A stretch of DNA of 64,000 nucleotides from Nocardia sp. NBC_00416 (GTDB lineage: Bacteria > Actinomycetota > Actinomycetes > Mycobacteriales > Mycobacteriaceae), in contig NZ_CP107932.1 of NCBI RefSeq assembly GCF_036032445.1, positions 6,822,501-6,886,500 of the forward strand, given 5' to 3'. The translations under genes were made by a program, and so were the position numbers. Every line of letters begins with the position of its first letter. The stretch's first letter is position 1. Below the pieces are notes generated by a model. It ran no database searches. It was not told the DNA's origin and saw nothing but the letters and a program-made list of their open reading frames with translations. Positions 33,901-42,468 of the stretch are shown one piece after another.

Positions 33901-34695
33901 TCAGCGCGGGCCGAGGAAGAGTGTCTGGGTGCTGCGGCCCAGCGGGCCCTTCTCGTCGAAGAGTTCCGATTCGGCCAGACCGATACCGTGCGGCTGCGGG
34001 TGGGTGACGGCGTCCAGGCACACCCATTCACCTACGGGCTGGCGGTGCAGGGTGACCGTCAGGTCGGTGTTGATGAACAGGTAGCGCTCCCAGTCCAGCA
34101 CACTGCTGACGCCGTTTCCGGAGTCCGCCGCGGCGAGGGTGCGTTCCAGCGGGCTGGGTGTGGTGCCCGCGACGATCGGGTAATTGAGCCGGATCCAGCA
34201 GACCGCGGGCCCGGGTTCGGTGAACGACCCGGTGACGTAACGGTATTCGATACCGGTGTGGAAGCCCACCGGCTGGGTGGACGGGAACGGGGAGGGCGCG
34301 GTCACCTGATCGGGGCCGGGGCGAGCGCCGGTCGGCAAAAGATATTCGGGGATCTCGAGTTCGGGATCGGCCAGTTTGAACCGCCAGGCGTTGGCCCGCA
34401 TGACCGGCCCGCGCTCGGTGGACAGCGTGGCCTCGATGAGTTCCACGCTGCGACCCGGCCGCACCAGGCGTGCCTGCGCGGTGAGCGGCGCCAGCGGTAC
34501 CGGCCCGAGGATCTCCACGGCGACCCGGCCGACCTGGAAACCCGGTCGCGGTGCGCACCGCTCGATCACATGCCCGAGCAGTGCGGACGGGGGGCCGGCG
34601 TGCTGGGCGTCCGGCGACCACGGACCGCGAGTGAGCTCGGTGGAGACGAACCGCTCGGGGTCCGCCGGATCGGGCAGGTAGAAGGCCTCGTTCAC
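33901..34695 (-). CDS. Acyl-CoA thioesterase (TesB-like)
   Basis: 264 aa, double-hotdog fold. The first hotdog begins VSTELTRGPWSPDAQHAGPP and continues VAVEILGPVPLAPLTAQARL. The second contains WIRLNYPIVAG, LFINTDLTVTLHRQP and VCLDAVTHPQPHGIGLAESELFDEKGPLGR, whose Asp and central Gln-type residues are typical of the catalytic site. It hydrolyses acyl-CoAs of unknown chain. The GTG at 34695 is chosen; the upstream open extension crosses a palindrome and is not plausible. It is divergent from the GntR/MFS pair. Confidence 0.82.
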   Translation of the reverse strand: MNEAFYLPDPADPERFVSTELTRGPWSPDAQHAGPPSALLGHVIERCAPRPGFQVGRVAVEILGPVPLAPLTAQARLVRPGRSVELIEATLSTERGPVMRANAWRFKLADPELEIPEYLLPTGARPGPDQVTAPSPFPSTQPVGFHTGIEYRYVTGSFTEPGPAVCWIRLNYPIVAGTTPSPLERTLAAADSGNGVSSVLDWERYLFINTDLTVTLHRQPVGEWVCLDAVTHPQPHGIGLAESELFDEKGPLGRSTQTLFLGPR

Positions 34696-34833
34696 ATCGT
34701 GTCCGTTCGTCCGGTCGGCGGTCGCGCCGTCTGTCGGTCTCTGCTCCCGACCGTACCGCCGGGTACCGCGCGTCCCGTGCCCTGGCCCGGTTGCCTGGTG
34801 TTCTGTGCCGGACAGCCGTCGCGGCCAGGGGTG

Positions 34834-34853
34834 CATGCTTGCATGCAAGCATG
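34834..34853. promoter_or_regulatory. GntR operator: 20-bp perfect palindrome
   Basis: CATGCTTGCATGCAAGCATG, a perfect palindrome, 23 bases upstream of the GntR start. A -10-like TAGAGT follows at about 34865. It is the likely site of the FCD-type GntR regulator and could also affect the divergent thioesterase. Confidence 0.7.
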
Positions 34854-34876
34854 TATCTATCGGCTAGAGTGGCGGC

Positions 34877-35530
34877 ATGCGGACATCGTCGACGCGAACC
34901 GACACCGGATCGAGCGCGGCCGACCGGGCCTACGAACTCACCAAGGAACTGGTGCTGTCCGGCGAACTGCCGGGCGGGCACCTGTTCAGTGAGACCGAGA
35001 TCGCCGGTCGGCTGGGCCTCAGCCGGACCCCGGTGCGCGAGGCGTTCGTCCGGTTGCAGGCCGAGCAACTGCTGACCCTGGTGCCCAAACGCGGCGCCAT
35101 CGTGGCCCCGGTGCCGCCGGGCGAGGCCGAAGACGTACTGGACGCCCGCGAAGCCGTGGAAGCCGCGGCGGTGCGGCGCCTGCTCCGCACCCCGGAGCGG
35201 ATCCCGGCCGCGGCCGCGCAACTGCGGGACGCACTCGAGGTCCAGCGCCGGCATGCCGAACCCGCGGATCTGCCCGCCTTCGTGGAGGCCGACGAACTCT
35301 TCCACCGCACGCTGGTCGCGGCCGGCGGCAACGCGTTGCTGATCCGCTTCTACACCGGTCTGGCCGATCGGCAGCGCCGGATGAACCTGGCCGCGATGGG
35401 TCTGGTGCCCGACAAGATCCCGGTGGTGCTCCGGCAGCACGCCGAACTGATCACCATCATCGAATCGGGCGACGAGACGGCCTTCGCCACCGCGCTGCGC
35501 GAGCACCTGGACGGGACGCACCGGCGATGA
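34877..35530 (+). CDS. GntR-family (FCD) regulator
   Basis: 217 aa. HTH: FSETEIAGRLGLSRTPVREAFVRLQAEQLLTLVPKRGA. C-terminal FCD helices contain DVLDAREAVEAAAVRRLL and ADELFHRTLVAAGGNALLIRFY, with the His and Asp metal/ligand residues of this subfamily. Its stop overlaps the start of the MFS gene (ATGA), so it probably regulates that transporter and itself through the palindrome at 34834. Confidence 0.9.
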   Translation: MRTSSTRTDTGSSAADRAYELTKELVLSGELPGGHLFSETEIAGRLGLSRTPVREAFVRLQAEQLLTLVPKRGAIVAPVPPGEAEDVLDAREAVEAAAVRRLLRTPERIPAAAAQLRDALEVQRRHAEPADLPAFVEADELFHRTLVAAGGNALLIRFYTGLADRQRRMNLAAMGLVPDKIPVVLRQHAELITIIESGDETAFATALREHLDGTHRR

Positions 35531-36735
35531 CGCGCGGTTCGTGGCCCGCGGCGGTGGCCGCTATCTTCGTCTGCGCCTGGGGCGGCAACCAGTTCACGCC
35601 GCTGCTGGTGATGTACCGGGACGCGGGCTGGTCGACTCTCACGGTGAACGCACTGCTGGGCGCCTATGTCTTCGGTCTCGTTCCCGGTCTGCTGCTGTCC
35701 GGCGGTCTGGCCGCGCGCTTCGGACGCAGACCGGTGGCCGTCGCCGGTGTGCTGGCCTCGTTCGTGGCGAGTCTGCTGCTGGCCGCCGGAGTGTACGGCG
35801 TCGAATGGATCGCGGCCGGACGCCTCGTCACCGGTTTCGGGGTGGCCGTGGCGATGGCGGTCGGCACGACCTGGGTCACCGAACTCTCCGCCCGCGCGGG
35901 TGACGCTGCGGCGACCGGGGCCCGCCGGGCCGCGCTCTGGATGACCATCGGGTTCGGTCTCGGCGCGGGTGTCGCGGGGGTCCTCGCGCAGTGGGGCCCG
36001 GCGCCGATGGTCCTGCCCTATCTCGTGCACGCGCTGCTCGCCGCGGCAGTGCTGCCGGTGCTGTTCCGGGTGCCGGAGACGCATCCCGCGGGGTCGCGCG
36101 CGGTTGGTTTGCGCACCGGGTTCTCCGGGCTCCGGCACCCGCGATTTCGGCGGGTGGTCGCGCCGATGGCGCCGTGGATCTTCGGGTCGGCGGCCGTGGC
36201 CTACGCGATCATGCCGCAGCTCATCGCCGACCGGGTGGGGCAGTGGGGGCTGATCTACTCGACCACGATCACCGTCGCGACCTTGACCGTCGGCGTGCTG
36301 GTGCAACCACTGGCGAAACGGCTCGACCGGACCACCAGTGCGCGCGCCGCGGTGGTGTCCATGTCGCTGGTGCCGGCCGGTCTCGCGGTCAGTGTGCTCG
36401 CCGCGATCGTGCGGTCGCCCGCGTTGGGCCTGGTCGCGGCGCTCGCGCTGGGCTGCGCCTATGGAATCGTGCTGGTCTCCGGTCTCCTGGAATTGCAGCG
36501 CCTGGCCGCACCGGGGGAACTGGCCGCGCTCACCGGCGCTTATTACGCCCTGGCCTACCTCGGCTTCCTGCTGCCGTCCCTGCTGAGCCTGCTCAGCGCG
36601 GTGGCCGGATACCCGGTGCTGCTCGGCGGGCTGGTGCTCCTGGCCTTGTCCGGGACCGTGGTCATCGTCCGGCATTCCCGGTCGCACCTGCCGGTGCCCC
36701 GGGCGCCGGAGAAAGAACTGGTACCCGCCGCGTGA
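35527..36735 (+). CDS. MFS transporter, 12-TM
   Basis: 402 aa with 12 predicted hydrophobic segments. The loop 2-3 motif is GGLAARFGRRPVAVAGV. The N-terminal helix contains WGGNQFTPLLVMYR, found in a group of actinobacterial MFS proteins without known substrate. It is translationally coupled to the GntR gene, which suggests a regulated exporter or importer for the regulator's ligand. It converges with the NDH-2-like gene, 45 bases away. Confidence 0.87.
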   Translation: MTRGSWPAAVAAIFVCAWGGNQFTPLLVMYRDAGWSTLTVNALLGAYVFGLVPGLLLSGGLAARFGRRPVAVAGVLASFVASLLLAAGVYGVEWIAAGRLVTGFGVAVAMAVGTTWVTELSARAGDAAATGARRAALWMTIGFGLGAGVAGVLAQWGPAPMVLPYLVHALLAAAVLPVLFRVPETHPAGSRAVGLRTGFSGLRHPRFRRVVAPMAPWIFGSAAVAYAIMPQLIADRVGQWGLIYSTTITVATLTVGVLVQPLAKRLDRTTSARAAVVSMSLVPAGLAVSVLAAIVRSPALGLVAALALGCAYGIVLVSGLLELQRLAAPGELAALTGAYYALAYLGFLLPSLLSLLSAVAGYPVLLGGLVLLALSGTVVIVRHSRSHLPVPRAPEKELVPAA

Positions 36736-36780
36736 TCTCCGGCGCCGGTCGCGGCGGCGCGAGGGTCCGAGCTCGCCCGT

Positions 36781-37995
36781 TCAGGCGCCGGGCGCGGTGA
36801 TCTCGCGGACCGAGAACCGGTAGTCGGCCTGACGCAGCAGTTCGCCGGGGTCATCGGTGGGCGGGTAGATCCACAACTCGTTGACGTTGCGCTTACGCGC
36901 CTTGGCGGTATCGCCGGTCGAGACGACCCGGCGGTCCCAGCCGTTGGTGAACACCGCGCCGGCGGAACCGAGGTCGAGGCAGGTGACGTAGGGCGTGGCC
37001 GTGAACGGCGCGGGCGGCAACCCCAGCAGGTCGGCGGCGGCGTTGTGACCCGCGAACTTGCCGAGCTGCAGGGCGTGCTGGCAGCACTGCAGGACCCGAT
37101 GGCCGGGTTCGGCCTCCGCCGCGGCGGTATCGCCCGCCGCGTAGACCTGCGGCACCCCGGCGACCCGCAGTTGCGCGTCCACGTCGAGGCGGCCCAGCTC
37201 GTCGCGGTCGGCAGGGATATCGGCGGTGAGCGAACTGGCCCGTACCCCGGCGGTCCAGATCGCGGTGTGCGCGGGAATCCGGGTGCCGTCCGACAGCGTG
37301 ACGCCGCCCGGCTCCACCGCCGCGAGGCGCACGCCGAGCCGCTGCCGGATCCCCGCCGCCGACAGCGCATCGAGGATCTCCGGCCGGGGTCCCGGACCGA
37401 GCTCCGGGCCGATGGTGTCGGCGCGTTCCACCAGCACCACCTCGGCCCGCTCGCCCGCTCGCGCGGCCAGGGCGCCGAGCCGGTCCGCCAGTTCGGTGGC
37501 GATCTCGAGACCGGTGAACCCGGCGCCGACCACGACCGCGGCGAACCGGCCTTCGCTCGGTGGCAGATCGGGGAGCCGGTCCAGGTGCGCGTCCAAGGCG
37601 GCCGCCGCCGGCAGAGTGTCCACGTCGTACAGCAGTTCGGCGCCGGGCAACGCGGGACGGACGAGCTGGCTTCCGGTGCTGAGAATCAGCCGGTCGTAAT
37701 CGATCTCGCCGCTGCGGCCGTCCCGTCCGACCACGGTCACGCGCCGGCCGACGGTATCGATTCCGGTCGCGGTGGCCGCGACCCGGCGCACCCCGATCGG
37801 TCCCAGGATCCGGTCCAGCGATACCCGCATCCGGTCGGGCCCGGCCTGATACAGCCGCGGACGGATCACCAGGTCGTCCCCGGACGAGATCACAGTGACC
37901 GATAGTTCGCGCCCCGCAGCGCGCGCCAGGCGGACCGCGCCGGCCGCGCTCCAGACACCGGCGAACCCGCCTCCCACCACCACTATTCCGGACAT
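36781..37995 (-). CDS. FAD/NAD(P) oxidoreductase, NDH-2-like
   Basis: 404 aa. Two Rossmann motifs: FAD site IVVVGGGFAGVWSA at the N-terminus and NAD(P) site AAVVVGAGFTGLEIATEL near 155. QVYAAGDTAAA is the second FAD contact. The C-terminal region lacks a clear membrane-binding amphipathic helix as in classic NDH-2. Pairs of such enzymes with Rrf2 regulators are frequent in actinobacteria. A type II NADH dehydrogenase or a redox/thiol partner is possible. It lies 99 bases downstream of the Rrf2 gene on the same strand. Confidence 0.8.
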   Translation of the reverse strand: MSGIVVVGGGFAGVWSAAGAVRLARAAGRELSVTVISSGDDLVIRPRLYQAGPDRMRVSLDRILGPIGVRRVAATATGIDTVGRRVTVVGRDGRSGEIDYDRLILSTGSQLVRPALPGAELLYDVDTLPAAAALDAHLDRLPDLPPSEGRFAAVVVGAGFTGLEIATELADRLGALAARAGERAEVVLVERADTIGPELGPGPRPEILDALSAAGIRQRLGVRLAAVEPGGVTLSDGTRIPAHTAIWTAGVRASSLTADIPADRDELGRLDVDAQLRVAGVPQVYAAGDTAAAEAEPGHRVLQCCQHALQLGKFAGHNAAADLLGLPPAPFTATPYVTCLDLGSAGAVFTNGWDRRVVSTGDTAKARKRNVNELWIYPPTDDPGELLRQADYRFSVREITAPGA

Positions 37996-38094
37996 GATCT
38001 CCTCCTCGACTGCGATATTCGCTTGTGCGCCCGGCGCTGCGCCGGATCGGATTCGGGTCGGCCCGCGCGGAACCTGTCCGGTCGGGCCGGTGAT

Positions 38095-38574
38095 TCAGGC
38101 GCCCGCCCGGGCGATCTCGCGGCGGGTTCGTTCGGCGGAGTCCGCGGGCGCGGCCGCGGCCAGATCCGCGATGGTCTGCGCGGCCAGTTCCCGCCGCCAG
38201 GCCAGTTCGGCACGGCGCATCGCCACCGCGATACCGCACGCGTGGGTGAATTCTTCGGTCGCCGTGCGGCCGCTGTGCCCACGCTGCCGGATCTCGGTGC
38301 AGCGGAACGGGTCTGTCCCGCCCTCGATCGCGGTCACGACGTCGAGCAGGGTGATCCGCTCCGGCGGGCGGGACAGACCGAACCCGCCCCGCGCGCCCGG
38401 CGTGGAGGTCAGGATCCCGGCGCGCACGAGCGCCTGCAGACGTTTTTTCAGGTACTCCACCGGCAGGTCGAACCAGGCGGCCAGCCGGGCGATCGATACC
38501 GGCCACTGGTCCTCGGCCCAGCTCAGGGTCACACAGCAGTGCAGGCTCCACTCGACGCCCTCGCCCATCTTCAT
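38095..38574 (-). CDS. Rrf2-family regulator
   Basis: 159 aa. HTH region: EDQWPVSIARLAAWFDLPVEYLKKRLQALVRAGILTSTPGARGGFGL, typical Rrf2 wing (GARGGFxL). Cys residues are present in HCC near the start, FRCTEI and HACGI. The spacing is not that of canonical IscR/NsrR iron-sulfur ligands, so the sensed signal is uncertain. ATG 38574 is chosen, with ATG 38568 an alternative. Its probable target is the adjacent oxidoreductase; a dyad lies directly upstream. Confidence 0.85.
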   Translation of the reverse strand: MKMGEGVEWSLHCCVTLSWAEDQWPVSIARLAAWFDLPVEYLKKRLQALVRAGILTSTPGARGGFGLSRPPERITLLDVVTAIEGGTDPFRCTEIRQRGHSGRTATEEFTHACGIAVAMRRAELAWRRELAAQTIADLAAAAPADSAERTRREIARAGA

Positions 38575-38578
38575 AAAG

Positions 38579-38595
38579 GGGATACTAAATGTCCC
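38579..38595. promoter_or_regulatory. Rrf2 operator candidate
   Basis: GGGATACTAAATGTCCC, an imperfect dyad (GGGA-TAC/ATG-TCCC) immediately before the Rrf2 start codon. Its AT-rich centre could also serve as a -10 region. Confidence 0.35.
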
Positions 38596-38765
38596 TATTG
38601 ATCCGGGCAAGGGCGATACCCGGGACGGCGGGCATTCCGGCGGACGGCCCGGAAGCGCCGCACGGCTCGCCGGTCTCGTCGGCGCGAACCATCATGGACA
38701 CGCGGCCGGCCTCGGTCCAAGGAATTACCGCGGCGGCTTCCTTCGGCCCGGCGGCGCAACACCCG

Positions 38766-39698
38766 TCAGCTCGAAATCGCGGCACCCCGAGCGCGGCCCG
38801 GCAGCCGGGCGGGCTGGTCGTTCGCCGCCGCCAGCGTCGACATCAGGCGGGCGAAGGCGGGGTTCTCATTGCCCTGCCGCCACACCAGATCCAGCTCGAC
38901 GTGCGCTCCGACCCCCTCGAGCGGCCGGTACGCCACGTGATCGAAGCGCATGCCCGCGGCCGATTCGGGCACCAGCGCCACACCCCAGCCCAGGTTCACC
39001 AGGGCCAGAATGCTGTGAATCTGGGTCATGTACTGGGTGATCACCGGAACCACGGCCGCCGCGTGCAGGACGGTGGTGATCAGATCGTGGAAGTACCGCG
39101 CCTCGACCGGTGCGTGCATCACCATCTCGACCCCGTGCAACGCGGTCACCGGTACGGGACCCGCGCCGGCCAGGGGGTGGTCGGTGGGCAGGGCCGCGAT
39201 CAACCCTTCGCGCACGAAGGTGCGGGTCGTGAGATCCGGGCGGGAGATCGGCGGCCGCACCATGCCCAGGTCCAGAGCGCCCTCCGAGAGCGCCTCTACC
39301 TGATCCATCGTCACCATCTCACGCAACTCGACGTCCACATCGGGCAGTGCCGTCCGTGCCGCCGCCAGCACGCGGGGCAGGCCGGAGTGCACGCTCGCGC
39401 CGGTGAAGCCCAGGCGCAGCACCCCGCCGGTCCCGGCCGAGACTCGATGGACCGCCAGGGCGGCTCGCTCGGCCTGTTGGAGCAGGCGGCGGGCGTCGAG
39501 CAGGAACGCGCGGCCGGCCCGGGTGAGCTTCACGGTGCGGTTGGAGCGATCGAACAGTTCCGCGCCGACCTCTTTCTCCAGCAGCTGGATCTGCCGGCTC
39601 AGTGGCGGTTGCGTCATGCGCAGTCGCTCCGCGGCCCGGCCGAAGTGCAGTTCTTCGGCTACGGCCACGAAATGAGTGAGCTGGACGAAAGTGAACAT
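38766..39698 (-). CDS. LysR-family regulator of the kdgD operon
   Basis: 310 aa. HTH: LTHFVAVAEELHFGRAAERLRMTQPPLSRQIQLLEKEVG, the CbnR/BenM-like signature. The effector domain starts LRLGFTGASVHSGLP. It is divergent from kdgD (107 bases between starts) and probably activates that operon in the presence of an aldarate-derived inducer. ATG 39698 is used; the region upstream is the shared promoter. Confidence 0.88.
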   Translation of the reverse strand: MFTFVQLTHFVAVAEELHFGRAAERLRMTQPPLSRQIQLLEKEVGAELFDRSNRTVKLTRAGRAFLLDARRLLQQAERAALAVHRVSAGTGGVLRLGFTGASVHSGLPRVLAAARTALPDVDVELREMVTMDQVEALSEGALDLGMVRPPISRPDLTTRTFVREGLIAALPTDHPLAGAGPVPVTALHGVEMVMHAPVEARYFHDLITTVLHAAAVVPVITQYMTQIHSILALVNLGWGVALVPESAAGMRFDHVAYRPLEGVGAHVELDLVWRQGNENPAFARLMSTLAAANDQPARLPGRARGAAISS

Positions 39699-39714
39699 TC
39701 GATACCGACCTTGT

Positions 39715-39731
39715 ATTGATAGATATGTAAT
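39715..39731. promoter_or_regulatory. AT-rich LysR site candidate
   Basis: ATTGATAGATATGTAAT, an AT-rich imperfect dyad with T-N11-A spacing, in the divergent region between the LysR gene and kdgD. Its low GC content stands out from its surroundings. Confidence 0.35.
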
Positions 39732-39805
39732 CAGTGTTGGACGTGAATCATAAGTCGTTCCTAGGGTGAGGGCAGCAGGTCCCCCGAACAGGAGCACACA
39801 CAGCC

Positions 39806-40720
39806 ATGACCACTGCCTCGCCGCAGGAAATCGCCAGAAAGCTGGGCTCCGGCCTGCTGTCCTTCCCGGTCACGCATCTGCGTGCCGACGGCGCCTTCGA
39901 CGAGGCCGCCTACCGGGACAACATCGCCTGGCTCGGCGGATTCGACGCCTCCGGCCTGTTCGCCGCCGGCGGCACCGGCGAGTTCTTCTCGCTCACCCCG
40001 GCCGAGGTCGAACAGGTGGTCACCGCCGCGGTGCAGGAGGCGCCGACGGGGTTGCCCGTGATCGCGCCCGCCGGATACGGCACCGCCACCGCGATCGAGA
40101 TGGCGCGCGCCGCCGAGCGCGCGGGCGCACACGGCATCCTGCTGCTGCCGCCCTATCTCACCGAGGCGAGCCAGGAAGGCCTGGTCGCGCACGCGCGGCA
40201 GGTCTGCGAGTCCACCGACCTCGGCGTCATCATCTACTCGCGCGCCAATGCCGCCTACTCGGAGGCGGCGGTCGCCGAACTGGCCGACCGCTGCCCCAAC
40301 CTGATCGGGTTCAAGGACGGCATCGGCAATATCGAACAGATGACCCGCATCTACGCGGGGGTCGGCGACCGCCTCATCTACATCGGCGGGCTCCCCACCG
40401 CGGAGATGTTCGCCCTGCCCTACCTCGCGCTGGGCGTCACCACCTATTCGTCGGCGATCTACAACTTCGTCCCGGAATTCGCACTGGATTTCTACCGTGC
40501 CCTGCGCCGCGGCGACACCGCCGCTGTGCTGAACGCGCTGAACGAGTTCGTGATCCCGTACTGCGATCTGCGCAACCGCACACCCGGGTACGCGGTGAGC
40601 ATCGTCAAGGCGGGGATGAGGGTGATCGGCCGCCCGGCGGGTCCGGTACGCAGTCCCCTGACCGATCTCGGCGAGACCGAACTCGCCGAGCTGGCCGACC
40701 TCGTTAAAAAGGTGAGCTGA
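39806..40720 (+). CDS. kdgD: 5-Dehydro-4-deoxyglucarate dehydratase
   Basis: 304 aa, DapA/NAL family TIM barrel. It converts 5-keto-4-deoxyglucarate to 2-oxoglutarate semialdehyde, CO2 and water. Family features: [17 protein letters not shown], the [17 protein letters not shown] signature and YSRANAAYS containing the catalytic Tyr. GFKDGIGN carries the Schiff-base Lys. The next gene encodes the enzyme that uses its product, which supports the assignment. CAGGAGCA lies upstream of the ATG. Stop and next start overlap (TGATG). Confidence 0.9.
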   Translation: MTTASPQEIARKLGSGLLSFPVTHLRADGAFDEAAYRDNIAWLGGFDASGLFAAGGTGEFFSLTPAEVEQVVTAAVQEAPTGLPVIAPAGYGTATAIEMARAAERAGAHGILLLPPYLTEASQEGLVAHARQVCESTDLGVIIYSRANAAYSEAAVAELADRCPNLIGFKDGIGNIEQMTRIYAGVGDRLIYIGGLPTAEMFALPYLALGVTTYSSAIYNFVPEFALDFYRALRRGDTAAVLNALNEFVIPYCDLRNRTPGYAVSIVKAGMRVIGRPAGPVRSPLTDLGETELAELADLVKKVS

Positions 40721-42315
40721 TGACCAGCATCGATACCGTCCGCCTCAGCGGTGCGAATCTCCTCGGCGCGACGGAGATACCCGGCGCCGGAGCGCCCTTC
40801 CGCGCCGTGAACCCGGCGACCGGCGCCACCCTGGAACCGGAGTACCGCGAGGCCGGCGCCGATACCGTCGCCCGCGCCGCCGCACTCGCCTGGACGGCGT
40901 TCGACGAATACCGGCACACCGATTTCGCCCGGCGAGCAGCGTTCCTGGACAGCGTCGCCGGTGCGATCGAGAACCTCGGCGAGGCGCTGGTGGAACGGGC
41001 GGTGGCCGAGTCCGGGCTGCCCGAAGCGCGTATTCGCGGTGAGGTCGGTCGCACCACCGGCCAATTGCGGCTCTTCGCCGATGTCGTGCGGGAGGGCAGC
41101 TGGACCGGGGCGCGGCTGGACCGGCCCGATCCGGCCCGCACTCCGCTGCCGAAACCCGATCTGCGGCAACGCCGTATCCCGCTGGGTCCGGTCGCGGTCT
41201 TCGCGGCGAGCAACTTCCCGCTGGCCTTCTCCGTCGCGGGCGGCGATACCGCCGCCGCGCTGGCGGCGGGGGCACCGGTCGTCGTCAAGGCGCATCCCGC
41301 GCACCCGGGCACCTCGGAACTGGTGGGGCGGGCGGTCCGCGCCGCGGTCCGCGAGCACGGGTTGCCCGACGGGACCTTTTCCCTCGTGCACGGCGGCCGC
41401 GAGACCGGGCTCGCCCTGGTGGGCGATCCGAATATCCGGGCGGTCGGCTTCACCGGCTCCCGGCAGGCCGGGTTGGCACTGGCCGCCGCGGCGGCCGCCC
41501 GCCCGGTGCCCATCCCGGTTTTCGCGGAGATGTCCAGTGTCAACCCGGTATTCGTGCTCCCCGGCGCCCTGGCCGAGAGCGGCGCCCGCCTCGGGGCCGA
41601 GTTCGTGGCGTCGTTGACCAACGGCGTCGGACAGCTGTGCACCAGTCCCGGACTGGTCCTGCTGGCCGACGGTCCGGGGGCCGACGAGTTCGTGGCCGCG
41701 GCGGTCGCGGCGGTCGGGGCGGCGCCGGGCGCGCCGATGCTCAACGCGGGTATCGCCGCCTCGTTCGCCGCCGGCGTCGAACGGCTCACCGGCACCGAGG
41801 GAGTCCGGCTGGCCGCATCGGGCGATACCGTCACGGCGGCCTGCCCGGGCGACCCCCATCTGTTCGTCACCAGCGCCGAACGGTTCCGGGCCGACCGGGA
41901 ATTGCAGGAGGAGGTGTTCGGCCCGAGCTCGATCATCGTCCGGGCGGCCGATCCCGCGGAACTGGTGGCCCTGGCCGGTGCGCTGGAGGGGCAGCTGACG
42001 GCCACCGTGCACGCGGCGGCCTCGGATCGAGCGACCGCCCGCCCGCTGCTGAACCAGCTCGAATTGATCGCGGGCCGGGTGCTGTTCGACGGCTGGCCGA
42101 CCGGCGTGGAGGTCGGGCATGCCGTGGTCCACGGTGGTCCGTTCCCCGCGACCACCGCGTCCGCGACCACCTCGGTGGGAACCGGTGCCATCGAACGCTT
42201 CCTGCGTCCGGTGGCGTATCAGAACGTGCCCGAAGAACTGCTCGCCGACGAACTCCACACCGCGAATCCGCTGGGTATCTGGCGACGGGTGGACGGCGCT
42301 CTCGGCCGCGACTGA
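40720..42315 (+). CDS. 2,5-Dioxovalerate (ketoglutarate semialdehyde) dehydrogenase
   Basis: 531 aa, the longer class of NADP-dependent aldehyde dehydrogenases used in aldarate, arabinose and hydroxyproline catabolism. Catalytic Cys in GVGQLCTSPG, Glu in FAEMSSVNPVFVLPG, nucleotide segment VVVKAHPAHPGTS and GFTGSRQAG. It oxidises the semialdehyde made by KdgD to 2-oxoglutarate. No glucarate/galactarate dehydratase or transporter gene is near, so the upper steps must be elsewhere. The operon ends at a strong hairpin. Confidence 0.9.
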   Translation: MTSIDTVRLSGANLLGATEIPGAGAPFRAVNPATGATLEPEYREAGADTVARAAALAWTAFDEYRHTDFARRAAFLDSVAGAIENLGEALVERAVAESGLPEARIRGEVGRTTGQLRLFADVVREGSWTGARLDRPDPARTPLPKPDLRQRRIPLGPVAVFAASNFPLAFSVAGGDTAAALAAGAPVVVKAHPAHPGTSELVGRAVRAAVREHGLPDGTFSLVHGGRETGLALVGDPNIRAVGFTGSRQAGLALAAAAAARPVPIPVFAEMSSVNPVFVLPGALAESGARLGAEFVASLTNGVGQLCTSPGLVLLADGPGADEFVAAAVAAVGAAPGAPMLNAGIAASFAAGVERLTGTEGVRLAASGDTVTAACPGDPHLFVTSAERFRADRELQEEVFGPSSIIVRAADPAELVALAGALEGQLTATVHAAASDRATARPLLNQLELIAGRVLFDGWPTGVEVGHAVVHGGPFPATTASATTSVGTGAIERFLRPVAYQNVPEELLADELHTANPLGIWRRVDGALGRD

Positions 42316-42324
42316 CGTTCGAAA

Positions 42325-42355
42325 GGCCCTCGCTCCGAAGTTGTGAGCGAGGGCC
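42325..42355. terminator. Hairpin after the kdgD operon
   Basis: GGCCCTCGCTC / GAGCGAGGGCC, a perfect 11-base stem with a 9-base loop, 10 bases after the dehydrogenase stop. The following minus-strand gene ends 114 bases further, so it may serve only the plus strand. GGGCCCTCGCTC is also part of the 75-bp repeats at 29994. Confidence 0.65.
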
Positions 42356-42468
42356 CGCCGAGCGTTTGCGCGGTCACCACTCGGCGACTGTCTGTTGCCG
42401 GACGGCCGGCACCGCGAGTCGGCACCGGCTCTGCTGACGGCTTCCGTGACCCGCGGTGCCGCCGCGGC

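Noticed and set aside
38589-38780. Small plus-strand gene between the Rrf2 and LysR genes
   Set aside because: The frame runs into the LysR gene on the opposite strand, has no ribosome site and overlaps the Rrf2 operator candidate.
40492-42258. A 588-codon minus-strand frame opposite kdgD and the aldehyde dehydrogenase
   Set aside because: No recognisable protein pattern; both plus-strand genes carry catalytic motifs and coupled stop/start codons.
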